From an uncultured Mediterraneibacter sp. (GTDB taxonomy: Bacteria > Bacillota > Clostridia > Lachnospirales > Lachnospiraceae), in assembly GCA_934418295.1 (NCBI GenBank), contig CAKRWZ010000021.1, positions 1-26,203 of the forward strand: a stretch of DNA of 26,203 bases. The letters run 5' to 3'. This document shows positions 16,497 to 26,032 of the stretch, in pieces. The notes below the pieces were generated by a model that made no database searches, was not told the DNA's origin, and saw nothing but the letters and a program-made list of their open reading frames with translations. The translations under genes were made by a program, and so were the position numbers. Positions within the stretch are counted from its first letter, which is position 1; each line of letters begins with the position of its first letter.

Positions 16497-17147
16497 ATGG
16501 AACACAGAGAAAAAGAAGCACTCCGTTATTTGGGATACGGGAGAAAAGCGGCGGATGAAGCGACCTTTTTGCTGGTACAAAATGCGTTCCGGGATCTGGA
16601 ACGCATTGCAGAAAGGCGCTCTGTCTGCCGTATCTTTGAGTTTGAGCAGGAAGAAGATTCCCGCATGAAAATCGGAGGAGCAGAGGTTATAAGTAAAAAT
16701 CTGGGAAAAAATTTAAAAGGGTGCTCCGAAGTGATTCTGATGGGTGCGACCCTGGGAATTCAGACGGATCGGATGATCCAGAGGGCATCGCTTCGCAATA
16801 TGGCGGAAGCGGTGGTGATCCAGGCTTGTGCGGCAGCCATGCTGGAAGAGTACTGTGATGAAGTGCAGGCGGGGCTGGAAAAAGAAATGGCACAGCAGAG
16901 TCTTTATCTGCGACCCAGGTTCAGTCCGGGCTATGGGGACTTTCCCATCGAATATCAAAAGCTGCTGGTGCGCATGCTGGACAGCGGCAAAAAAATCGGA
17001 CTGACATTGACAGAGAGTTGCATGATGGTTCCGTCCAAATCGGTCACGGCGGTGATAGGCGTCAGCAAGATCAAAACACCTTGCCATAAGCAAGGGTGTG
17101 AAATGTGTACAAAAACAGACTGCATATACAGAAGGGATACGGCATGA
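16497..17147 (+). CDS. Stand-alone methionine synthase reactivation-domain protein
   Basis: 216-residue protein resembling the C-terminal AdoMet-binding reactivation domain of cobalamin-dependent methionine synthase. The main match is LRPRFSPGYGDFPI (about residues 138-151), the RxxPGY-type motif that contacts AdoMet, and LTESCMMVPSKSVTAVIG near 170-190. In MetH this domain reductively methylates inactive cob(II)alamin. The gene overlaps metH by ATGA, and that metH lacks the domain, so the two probably act together, as described for the split enzyme of Thermotoga. The C-terminus has four cysteines spaced C-x4-C-x2-C-x4-C (CHKQGCEMC...C), absent from the fused domain, which might bind metal or Fe-S. 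GAGGA precedes the ATG. Confidence 0.88.
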   Translation: MEHREKEALRYLGYGRKAADEATFLLVQNAFRDLERIAERRSVCRIFEFEQEEDSRMKIGGAEVISKNLGKNLKGCSEVILMGATLGIQTDRMIQRASLRNMAEAVVIQACAAAMLEEYCDEVQAGLEKEMAQQSLYLRPRFSPGYGDFPIEYQKLLVRMLDSGKKIGLTLTESCMMVPSKSVTAVIGVSKIKTPCHKQGCEMCTKTDCIYRRDTA

Positions 17148-19555
17148 TCAGAGAACAGTTGAAAAAGCAAAGAATCTATTTTGACGGAGGAATGGGGACG
17201 CTTCTGCAGGAAAAAGGGCTTGCGCCTGGTGAACTCCCGGAAATTTGGAATCTGACCCATGAAAAAGAAATCGAAGAAATTCATTCTGCCTATATCGAGG
17301 CGGGCAGTGAGATTATATTGGCAAATACCTTCGGGGCAAATGCTCTGAAGTTCCATGATAAACAGTACGATTTAAAAGATATCGTTTTTGCTGCGATCCG
17401 CGTGGCGAAACGGGCAGTGGAGCGTTCGGCGGGCGATCGGAAGGTGTACGTGGCGCTGGACGTGGGACCGACAGGAAGACTGCTGAAACCTCTTGGCGAT
17501 CTGGAATTTGAGGACGCCTGCAAAGTGTTTCGGGAAGTAATCGAATACGGAGCGGAGGCAGGAGCAGATCTGATCCATATTGAGACGATGAGCGATACCT
17601 ATGAGATGAAAGCAGCTGTCCTGGCGGCAAAAGAGGCGACGGATCTGCCGGTGTTTGCCACGGCTGTCTTTGATGAGCGGAAGAAATTGCTTACCGGAGC
17701 AGATGTTCCGTCTGTCGTGGCAATGCTGGAAGGCCTTCGGGTGGATGCCATGGGCGTCAACTGTGGTTTGGGGCCAAAGCAGATGCTTCCGGTGGTGGAA
17801 CAATTTTTGAAATACGCATCTGTGCCGCTGATCGTGAAGCCCAATGCGGGACTTCCGGTACAGGAAAACGGGATCACCCATTACGATGTGACACCGGATG
17901 AGTTTGCCCGGTGTATGAAGCAGATCGCAGAAATGGGAGCCTGTATCATCGGCGGATGCTGCGGCACGACACCGGAGCATATCCGGAAAATGAAGGCGGC
18001 CTGCGACGGGGTTCCGTACAAAGCGCCGGAAGAAAAAGGAAAAACACTGGTGTCTTCTTACGGCGGTTTTACGGAACTGGGAACCGGCTCCAAAATTATC
18101 GGAGAGCGGATCAATCCTACCGGAAAAAAACGGTTTAAACAGGCATTGAAAGAAAACGACATTGAATATATCCTGAATGAAGGAATCCGTGAAGAAGACC
18201 AGGGCGCGCATATTTTGGATGTCAATGTGGGACTTCCGGACATTGACGAAGTGGCAATGATGCGGGAAGTGATCCAAAAACTTCAGGCAGTGACGAGCCT
18301 TCCGTTACAGATCGATACGGCAGACGGGGCGGCTATGGAACAAGCCATGCGTATTTACAACGGAAAGCCTATGGTCAATTCCGTCAACGGAAAACAGGAA
18401 TCTATGGATATGGTATTTCCTCTGGTCAAACGCTACGGAGGCGTGGTGGTCGGATTGACGTTGGATGAAGGGGGAATTCCGGAAACGGTTCAGGGCAGAG
18501 TAGATATTGCAGAAAAAATCATAAAAGAAGCAGCGAAATACGGGATTCAGAAAAAGGACCTGGTGATCGACGTGCTGACCATGGCAGTCAGCTCTGTTCC
18601 GGATGGGGCGAAAATCGCGCTGGAAGCATTGCATAGAGTACGGTATGAGCTGGGCGTCAATACGGTGCTGGGCGTGTCCAATATTTCCTTTGGATTGCCT
18701 CAGAGACCTGTGATCAATGCAGGCTTTTATATGATGGCCATGCAGCAGGGACTGAGTGCGGGGATCATCAATCCGGGTTCGGAAGATATGATGCGTTCCT
18801 ATTTCGCCTATCATGCGCTGATGAATCTGGATGAAAACTGTGAACACTATATCGAACGTTATCATCAGATCCCGACGCAGGATGCGGGGACACCTGCAGC
18901 ACCGGCCCGGAAAAAGGCAGAGAAGCGTACTTTGCGCGGTGCCATCGAAAAAGGAATGAAAGAAGAAGCGGAAGCGCTGACAAGGGAAATGCTGGAGACG
19001 GAAGATCCGCTGGAACTTACCAATCAACATTTGATCCCGGCTTTGGATACTGTGGGAAAAGGTTTTGAAAAAGGAACCGTGTTTTTACCGCAGCTTTTGA
19101 TGAGTGCGGAGGCGGCAAAAGCAGCTTTTGCCATCATCCGTTCCGTTTTGGAAAACAAGGAAACAGAACAGACGGAGAAGAAAGAGAAGATCGTGCTTGC
19201 CACGGTAAAAGGCGACATCCACGATATCGGAAAAAATATTGTAAAAGTTCTTTTGGAAAACTACGGATTTGATGTGGTGGATCTGGGAAAGGATGTGGAG
19301 CCGGAAATCATCCTGAAGACGGTACAGGAGCAGAAGGTCCGTCTGGTGGGACTGTCGGCTTTGATGACGACGACGGTGGTCAGCATGGAACAGACCATAA
19401 AGCTGATCAAAGAACAGACAGACTTCTGTAAAGTTATGGTAGGCGGCGCCGTACTGAATCCGGAGTATGCCGACATGATCGGAGCAGATTTTTACGGAAA
19501 AGATGCCATGCAGTCTGTGTATTACGCACAGGAGCTGTTTGGGCAAAACAAGTAG
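17144..19555 (+). CDS. metH: Cobalamin-dependent methionine synthase without reactivation domain
   Basis: Transfers the methyl group of methyl-tetrahydrofolate via cobalamin to homocysteine. The 803-residue product shows an N-terminal homocysteine/zinc domain (about 1-295; GGMGTLLQEKG, and Zn-ligand cysteines in GGCCGTTPEHI near 270), a pterin-binding barrel (about 315-565; GERINPTGKKRFKQAL), a linker (about 575-600), the cap, and a B12-binding Rossmann domain with the cobalt-ligand motif DIHDIG near residue 691. It ends after the B12 domain; the usual ~330-residue AdoMet domain of a ~1200-residue MetH is absent and is supplied by the gene just upstream. The start at 17144 overlaps that gene's stop (ATGA); an in-frame GTG at 17105 is inside it. 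Confidence 0.95.
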   Translation: MIREQLKKQRIYFDGGMGTLLQEKGLAPGELPEIWNLTHEKEIEEIHSAYIEAGSEIILANTFGANALKFHDKQYDLKDIVFAAIRVAKRAVERSAGDRKVYVALDVGPTGRLLKPLGDLEFEDACKVFREVIEYGAEAGADLIHIETMSDTYEMKAAVLAAKEATDLPVFATAVFDERKKLLTGADVPSVVAMLEGLRVDAMGVNCGLGPKQMLPVVEQFLKYASVPLIVKPNAGLPVQENGITHYDVTPDEFARCMKQIAEMGACIIGGCCGTTPEHIRKMKAACDGVPYKAPEEKGKTLVSSYGGFTELGTGSKIIGERINPTGKKRFKQALKENDIEYILNEGIREEDQGAHILDVNVGLPDIDEVAMMREVIQKLQAVTSLPLQIDTADGAAMEQAMRIYNGKPMVNSVNGKQESMDMVFPLVKRYGGVVVGLTLDEGGIPETVQGRVDIAEKIIKEAAKYGIQKKDLVIDVLTMAVSSVPDGAKIALEALHRVRYELGVNTVLGVSNISFGLPQRPVINAGFYMMAMQQGLSAGIINPGSEDMMRSYFAYHALMNLDENCEHYIERYHQIPTQDAGTPAAPARKKAEKRTLRGAIEKGMKEEAEALTREMLETEDPLELTNQHLIPALDTVGKGFEKGTVFLPQLLMSAEAAKAAFAIIRSVLENKETEQTEKKEKIVLATVKGDIHDIGKNIVKVLLENYGFDVVDLGKDVEPEIILKTVQEQKVRLVGLSALMTTTVVSMEQTIKLIKEQTDFCKVMVGGAVLNPEYADMIGADFYGKDAMQSVYYAQELFGQNK

Positions 19556-19629
19556 CCGATCAGATAGGTGCTCAGCAAAAGAAAAGATAAAAAGAAAGAG
19601 AAAATAGAGAAACAGCAGGAGGGAAAGAG

Positions 19630-21141
19630 ATGATAAGAGGCCTTGACACCCCGATCAGAGAAATCAGAAGAAAAGTATTTACGGAAGTGGCAAAGCTTGG
19701 ATTGGAGGCAAATTCAGAAACACTTTTGAATGACATGGAAGAAATCCCCTATAAATTGGTCAATGAAGACACAGAGAGGTATCGGGACAGCGTTTACCAT
19801 GCAAGGGCCATCGTGAGAGAACGTCTCCGGCTTGCCATGGGACTTTCTCTGCGCCCGGAAGACCGGCCGATGCATTTGACGGCAGGGGTAGATGCCAGTA
19901 ATATTTCAGAAAAGTATTATGAGCCGCCGCTGATGCAGGTGATCCCTTCGGCCTGCGACCGATGTGAAGAGAGAGGATATGAGGTAAGTGACATGTGCAG
20001 GGGCTGTCTGGCACACCCTTGCAAAAGCTCCTGTCCGCGGGATGCCATTTCCATGGTCAACGGTTATTCTCATATCGATCAGGAAAAATGTATCAAATGC
20101 GGAAAATGTAAATCAGTTTGCCCCTATGATGCCATCGCTAAAAAAGAAAGACCGTGCCAGTGTGCCTGCGGAGTGGGGGCCATTGTCAGCGACCGTTACG
20201 GGAGAGCAATGATCGACAATGCAAAATGTGTTTCCTGCGGTATGTGCATGGTCAACTGTCCTTTCGGAGCGATTTCAGACAAATCTCAGATTTTTCAGCT
20301 GATGCGAGCCCTTCAGGAGGGAAAAGAGATTGTTGCGGAGATCGCGCCGGCGTTTATCGGACAGTTCGGAGACAATATCACGCCTCGAAACCTGAAGGCA
20401 GCTTTAAAAGAATTGGGCTTCAGTGAGGTTTATGAGGTGGCGCTGGGAGCGGATATCGGAGCTGTTTCGGAAGCACATCAGTACGTAGATAAGGTGGTGA
20501 CAGGAAAGCTGCCGTTTTTGTTGACCTCCTGTTGTCCGTCTTGGGCAATGATGGCAAAGAAATTTTTCCCGGATCTGATCGATCAGATCTCCCAGGAGCT
20601 TACCCCGATGGTGGCGACAGCGAGAACAATCAAAAAGGAACATCCGAACGCCCATGTAGTATTTATCGGGCCTTGTGCCTCTAAAAAACTGGAGGCATCC
20701 AGAAGAACGGTACGAAGTGACGTGGATTTTGTAGTGACCTTTGAAGAATTACAGGCCATGTTTGACGCCAAGGAGATCGATCTGACACAGTATGAGGCAG
20801 AGTCTTCCTTCCACAATGCGACGGGAGCGGGACGAGGCTATGCCTGTGCCGGAGGAGTGGCCAGCGCTATCGAAAAATGTATCAATGAATATTATCCGGG
20901 TACCGAGGTGAACATTGAGCATGCAGAAGGCCTGGCGGAATGTAAAAAAATCCTGATGCTGGCAAAGGCAGGGAAGCTCAACGGCTGCCTGATCGAAGGA
21001 ATGGGCTGTCCGGGCGGCTGTATCGCAGGAGCCGGTACCAACATACCGGTGCCGAAAGCAAAGAAATGTCTGGATCAGCATGTGAAAAAATCTACCAAGG
21101 CGATCCCGCCGAAGGAATTGGAAGAAATTGAACTGAATTGA
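19630..21141 (+). CDS. [FeFe]-hydrogenase, monomeric, group-B-like motifs
   Basis: Iron-only hydrogenase that couples ferredoxin to H2 formation or uptake. The 503-residue product has an N-terminal ~100-residue region of unknown type, a Cys-rich segment (from C109; CDRCEERGYEVSDMCRGC), two ferredoxin 4Fe-4S motifs (CIKCGKCKSVCP and CVSCGMCMVNCP), and the H-cluster domain. Its three signatures are TSCCPSW (C301, C302), IGPCASKKLEA (C349) and EGMGCPGGC (C460, C464), so all cluster ligands and the proton-relay cysteine are present. The GPC and MGC variants fit group B rather than the MPC/MAC of classical group A. AGGAGGG precedes the ATG. It follows metH by 74 bases with no terminator seen. The maturation genes hydEFG are not in the window. 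Confidence 0.93.
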   Translation: MIRGLDTPIREIRRKVFTEVAKLGLEANSETLLNDMEEIPYKLVNEDTERYRDSVYHARAIVRERLRLAMGLSLRPEDRPMHLTAGVDASNISEKYYEPPLMQVIPSACDRCEERGYEVSDMCRGCLAHPCKSSCPRDAISMVNGYSHIDQEKCIKCGKCKSVCPYDAIAKKERPCQCACGVGAIVSDRYGRAMIDNAKCVSCGMCMVNCPFGAISDKSQIFQLMRALQEGKEIVAEIAPAFIGQFGDNITPRNLKAALKELGFSEVYEVALGADIGAVSEAHQYVDKVVTGKLPFLLTSCCPSWAMMAKKFFPDLIDQISQELTPMVATARTIKKEHPNAHVVFIGPCASKKLEASRRTVRSDVDFVVTFEELQAMFDAKEIDLTQYEAESSFHNATGAGRGYACAGGVASAIEKCINEYYPGTEVNIEHAEGLAECKKILMLAKAGKLNGCLIEGMGCPGGCIAGAGTNIPVPKAKKCLDQHVKKSTKAIPPKELEEIELN

Positions 21142-21197
21142 TGCCGTTTTTGCGGAAAGCAGCGACAAAAAGTGTGATAATCGGCGGTAAAAGCGGC

Positions 21198-21226
21198 TTT
21201 ACAAACGAAAATGGCTATGCTATGAT
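21198..21226 (+). promoter_or_regulatory. Sigma-A promoter before the 45-residue protein and alaS
   Basis: TTTACA (21198-21203), a 17-base spacer, TGC and TATGAT (21221-21226), an extended -10. It lies 54 bases before the small gene. Confidence 0.78.
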
Positions 21227-21279
21227 GAACAAAAGATGAATGCCATGATACCTGTACATAACGATATGGAGGTGTGAAA

Positions 21280-21417
21280 ATGGCATTTTTAAAGGCAATT
21301 CTGGAGACTGTTTTGAAAGCGTCGGTGACAGGTGCGGCCGGGTTTGCAGGAGTCATGCTCGGGAAAAAGCTTGTAAAGCGCAAAGAATCAAAAAAGTTGT
21401 CGAAAGAGAATAAATAA
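21280..21417 (+). CDS. Small hypothetical protein, 45 residues, possibly membrane-associated
   Basis: I do not recognise this family. The product begins MAFLKAILETVLKAS, has a small-residue hydrophobic stretch rich in Gly and Ala (TGAAGFAGVMLG, about residues 17-28), and ends in a Lys-rich tail (KKLVKRKESKKLSKENK). That layout suggests an amphipathic or short membrane helix with a basic cytoplasmic tail. Support for a real gene: a good promoter 54 bases upstream, GGAGGTG (21268-21274) at proper spacing, an ATG start, and a terminator hairpin starting 9 bases after the stop. It lies just before alaS and could share its transcript if the terminator leaks. Function unknown. Confidence 0.72.
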   Translation: MAFLKAILETVLKASVTGAAGFAGVMLGKKLVKRKESKKLSKENK

Positions 21418-21425
21418 GCACTGTA

Positions 21426-21453
21426 TGGAGTGGATGTGAATCCACTCTATTTT
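21426..21453 (+). terminator. Hairpin terminator between the small gene and alaS
   Basis: A 10-bp stem (21426-21435 with 21440-21449, one G-U pair), a GTGA loop and TTTT. No separate promoter is obvious before alaS, so read-through may set the alaS level. Confidence 0.7.
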
Positions 21454-21485
21454 GTGCAGACGTGTCCGCAGACAGGAGGAAGAAA

Positions 21486-24125
21486 ATGAAGCAATATGGC
21501 GTAAATGAATTAAGAAAAATGTTTCTGGAATTTTTTGAGAGCAAGGGGCATTTGATCCTGAAAAGTTTTTCACTGGTGCCTCACAACGACAAAAGTCTTC
21601 TTTTGATCAATTCCGGAATGGCTCCTTTAAAACCATATTTTACCGGGCAGGAAATACCGCCGAGAAGACGGGTTACGACTTGCCAGAAATGTATCCGTAC
21701 AGGTGACATTGAAAATGTAGGAAAGACAGCACGCCACGGTACTTTTTTTGAGATGCTGGGTAACTTTTCTTTCGGAGATTACTTTAAGACAGAAGCGATC
21801 CACTGGTCCTGGGAATTTTTGACAGAAGTAGTGGAACTGGATCCGGACAGACTGTATCCGTCTATTTATCAGGATGACGATGAAGCGTTCCGGATCTGGA
21901 ATGAAGAGATCGGAATCGCACCGGAGCGGATCTTCCGTTTCGGAAAAGAAGACAATTTCTGGGAGCATGGTTCCGGACCTTGCGGACCTTGTTCTGAGAT
22001 TTACTATGACCGCGGAGAAAAATACGGATGCGGCAAGCCGGGATGTACGGTAGGCTGCGAATGTGACCGTTACATGGAAATCTGGAACAATGTATTTACC
22101 CAGTTCGATAATGACGGAAACGGAAATTATACAGAACTGGAGCAGAAGAACATCGATACCGGTATGGGACTGGAGCGTCTTGCCTGCATCGTACAGGATG
22201 TAGAATCCATGTTTGATGTCGATACATTGAAAGCCCTCCGTGACCATGTCTGTGAGATGGCAGGCGTAAAATACGGAAATGGCGGAAAGGTAGATGTTTC
22301 GGTCAGAGTCATTACCGACCATATCCGTTCTGTGACATTTATGATTTCTGACGGTATTATGCCGAGTAACGAGGGAAGAGGCTATGTCCTGAGAAGACTT
22401 TTGAGAAGAGCCTGCAGACACGGAAGACTTTTGAATATCGAAGGAGAATTCCTCTCCAAACTGGCCAAGACGGTGATCGAAGGCTCCAAGGACGGATATC
22501 CGGAGCTGGAAGAGAAGCAGGAGTTTATCCTGAATGTCATTTCCAAAGAGGAAGAGAAGTTTAACAAGACCATTGACCAAGGTCTGGGGATTCTTTCAGA
22601 TATGATTGGAGAAATGGAAAAGAATGACCAGAAGGTTCTGGGCGGAGAAGATGCATTTCGGCTGTATGATACCTATGGATTCCCGATCGATCTGACAAAA
22701 GAAATTTTGGAAGAAAAAGGAATGGATGTGGATGAAGAGGGATTCCGTGCCGCTATGGAGATCCAGCGTAAAAAAGCCCGTGATGCCCGCGAGGTGACCA
22801 ACTATATGGGCGCAGACAGCACGGTTTATGAAGAGATCGATCCGGCAGTGACCTCTGAATTTGTGGGTTATGACCGGCTGGAGGAGACTTCCGCCGTTAC
22901 TGTACTGACTTCTGAGACGGAGGTAGTGGATGCCCTTTCCGACGGAGAAAAGGGAACAGTCTTTACAGAAAAAACGCCGTTCTATGCTGCCAGCGGCGGG
23001 CAGGAAGCAGATACAGGTATCATTGAGACTGCGGACGGAAAATTCAAGGTAGAAGATACCATTAAACTGCTGGGCGGTAAGATCGGACATGTAGGGGTTG
23101 TGATCGAAGGTATGATAAAAGTGGGCGATCAGGCAACTCTGAAAGTAGATGAAGAGAAGAGAGCGCTGTCTGCAAGAAATCACAGCGCGACCCATCTGCT
23201 CCAGAAAGCGCTGCGTACCGTTCTTGGTACCCATGTGGAACAGGCCGGTTCCAGCGTAAACGAAGACAGACTGCGTTTTGACTTTACTCATTTTTCAGCC
23301 CTCACACAGGATGAAATCAAGGAAGTTGAACAGATCGTAAATGAAAATATCCAGAAAGCCCTGCCGGTCACCTGCGAATATCTGCCCATCGAAGAGGCAA
23401 GAAAAACAGGGGCACAGGCATTGTTTGGTGAAAAATACGGCGATGTGGTCAGAGTAGTGAGCATGGGAGAATTTTCCAAAGAGTTCTGCGGAGGAACCCA
23501 TGTAAGCAACACGGGCGAGATCACAGCCTTTAAGATCATTTCGGAATCCGGCGTGGCTGCAGGGGTGAGACGTATCGAGGCTTTGACATCTAAAGGTCTG
23601 CTGACTTATTACGATGCGATGGAGAAGAAACTGAAAGAGGCGTCAGCCCTTTTGAAAGCAACTCCGGATACGCTGGAAGAAAAACTGCGTCATACCCTGG
23701 CAGAAAACAAAGCGCTGCACAGTGAGGTGGAAAGCCTGAAAGGAAAACTGGCAAGAGAGTCTGTAGGAGATATCGCCAGCCAGGTACAGGAAGTGTGCGG
23801 CGTGAAACTTCTGGCGCTTCAGGTGGATGGCGCTGACATGAACGGACTGCGTACCCTCGGTGACCAGATGAAAGAAAAACTGGGAGAAGGAGTAGTTGTA
23901 CTGGCTTCCGGAGCAGACGGAAAAGTAAACCTGATGGTAACAGCTACAGAAGGTGTCATGAAAAAAGGTGCCCATGCGGGCAATCTGGTAAAAGCGATCG
24001 CTTCCTGTGTAGGCGGTGGCGGCGGCGGACGTCCGAATATGGCACAGGCCGGCGGTAAAAATGCGGCGGGTATCCCGGAAGCTTTGGAAAAAGCGAAAGA
24101 GGTTCTGGCAGAGCAGATCGGATAA
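21486..24125 (+). CDS. alaS: Alanine-tRNA ligase
   Basis: Charges tRNA-Ala and edits Ser/Gly mischarging. The 879-residue product has the class II catalytic core (MAPLKPYFTG, RHGTFFEMLGNFSFGDYFK, quoted in part as FFEMLGNFSFGDYF), a Cys-rich insert (YGCGKPGCTVGCECDR), the tRNA-recognition region, the editing domain with HSATH (H566, H570) and CGGTH (C668, H672), and a C-terminal C-Ala domain with a glycine run (CVGGGGGGRPNMAQAGG). Length is normal. The ATG at 21486 follows AGGAGGA (21474-21480); a GTG at 21462 in frame is less likely. Codon use is more biased than in the middle of the window, as expected for a well-expressed gene. Confidence 0.97.
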   Translation: MKQYGVNELRKMFLEFFESKGHLILKSFSLVPHNDKSLLLINSGMAPLKPYFTGQEIPPRRRVTTCQKCIRTGDIENVGKTARHGTFFEMLGNFSFGDYFKTEAIHWSWEFLTEVVELDPDRLYPSIYQDDDEAFRIWNEEIGIAPERIFRFGKEDNFWEHGSGPCGPCSEIYYDRGEKYGCGKPGCTVGCECDRYMEIWNNVFTQFDNDGNGNYTELEQKNIDTGMGLERLACIVQDVESMFDVDTLKALRDHVCEMAGVKYGNGGKVDVSVRVITDHIRSVTFMISDGIMPSNEGRGYVLRRLLRRACRHGRLLNIEGEFLSKLAKTVIEGSKDGYPELEEKQEFILNVISKEEEKFNKTIDQGLGILSDMIGEMEKNDQKVLGGEDAFRLYDTYGFPIDLTKEILEEKGMDVDEEGFRAAMEIQRKKARDAREVTNYMGADSTVYEEIDPAVTSEFVGYDRLEETSAVTVLTSETEVVDALSDGEKGTVFTEKTPFYAASGGQEADTGIIETADGKFKVEDTIKLLGGKIGHVGVVIEGMIKVGDQATLKVDEEKRALSARNHSATHLLQKALRTVLGTHVEQAGSSVNEDRLRFDFTHFSALTQDEIKEVEQIVNENIQKALPVTCEYLPIEEARKTGAQALFGEKYGDVVRVVSMGEFSKEFCGGTHVSNTGEITAFKIISESGVAAGVRRIEALTSKGLLTYYDAMEKKLKEASALLKATPDTLEEKLRHTLAENKALHSEVESLKGKLARESVGDIASQVQEVCGVKLLALQVDGADMNGLRTLGDQMKEKLGEGVVVLASGADGKVNLMVTATEGVMKKGAHAGNLVKAIASCVGGGGGGRPNMAQAGGKNAAGIPEALEKAKEVLAEQIG

Positions 24126-24137
24126 AAACGCCGGAAG

Positions 24138-24170
24138 TATTTTGCAAAAAAGCGACAAAAATGCAAAATA
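24138..24170 (+). repeat. Inverted repeat upstream of the rpsU promoter
   Basis: TATTTTGCA (24138-24146) and TGCAAAATA (24162-24170) are exact inverted copies, 15 bases apart, ending 4 bases before the -35 box. There is no T run after it, so it is not a normal terminator; an operator or chance A/T-rich palindrome are alternatives. Confidence 0.45.
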
Positions 24171-24174
24171 TCAG

Positions 24175-24202
24175 TTGACGTTAAGGGAAAATATGATATA
24201 AT
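24175..24202 (+). promoter_or_regulatory. Strong sigma-A promoter of rpsU
   Basis: TTGACG (24175-24180), a 16-base spacer and TATAAT (24197-24202), with TGA in front as an extended -10. It gives a leader of about 70 bases. Confidence 0.85.
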
Positions 24203-24281
24203 TCTATATAGTGCAGAAATAAATACCCAAACAGTCGTATGGTGCACAATATAGGACTGGAGGGAGGTTGGGGATAAGTTT

Positions 24282-24458
24282 ATGTCAAATGTTATCGTAA
24301 AAGAAAATGAGACGTTAGACAGCGCTTTGCGCAGATTTAAAAGAAACTGTGCAAAAGCTGGCATTCAGCAGGAGATTCGTAAAAGAGAACACTATGAAAA
24401 GCCAAGCGTAAAACGGAAAAAGAAATCCGAAGCTGCAAGAAAACGTAAATACAACTAA
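24282..24458 (+). CDS. rpsU: 30S ribosomal protein S21 (bS21)
   Basis: Small basic protein of the 30S head/platform near the anti-Shine-Dalgarno end of 16S rRNA. The 58-residue product begins [19 protein letters not shown], continues [20 protein letters not shown] and ends in a Lys/Arg-rich tail ([15 protein letters not shown]), all typical of bS21 in Firmicutes. The ribosome site is TGGGGA (24269-24274), with a stronger AGGGAGG slightly further up. It has its own promoter and terminator and so appears monocistronic. Confidence 0.96.
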   Translation: MSNVIVKENETLDSALRRFKRNCAKAGIQQEIRKREHYEKPSVKRKKKSEAARKRKYN

Positions 24459-24469
24459 TCATGTATATA

Positions 24470-24498
24470 AATAGAGTGTCAAAGGGCACTCTATTTTT
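24470..24498 (+). terminator. Rho-independent terminator after rpsU
   Basis: An 11-bp stem (24470-24480 with 24485-24495, one U-G pair), an AAAG loop and a T tract to 24498, starting 12 bases after the rpsU stop. Confidence 0.85.
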
Positions 24499-24595
24499 AG
24501 TTTGCCAAGCATACGACAAAGTCTGAGCTTGCATAGCGGTCTTTGACGACGAATACGTCGTGTTATTAAAACTTTAATTCGATAAAATTTTTTGA

Positions 24596-26017
<1,422 letters not shown>

Positions 26018-26032
26018 AAATTGATAAAAAGA

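Noticed and set aside
17372..18277. 301-codon open frame on the - strand inside metH
   Set aside because: Lies opposite the homocysteine and pterin domains of metH, with no ribosome site and shadow-like His/Arg/Phe-rich composition.
21143..21200. Long-range GCCGTTTTT/AAAAGCGGC pairing as a hydrogenase terminator
   Set aside because: The stem encloses a 37-base loop and is followed by only three T, so it does not make a convincing terminator.
21627..22580. 317-codon open frame on the - strand inside alaS
   Set aside because: Antisense to the conserved alaS catalytic core; the composition looks like a frame shadow and no family is recognisable.
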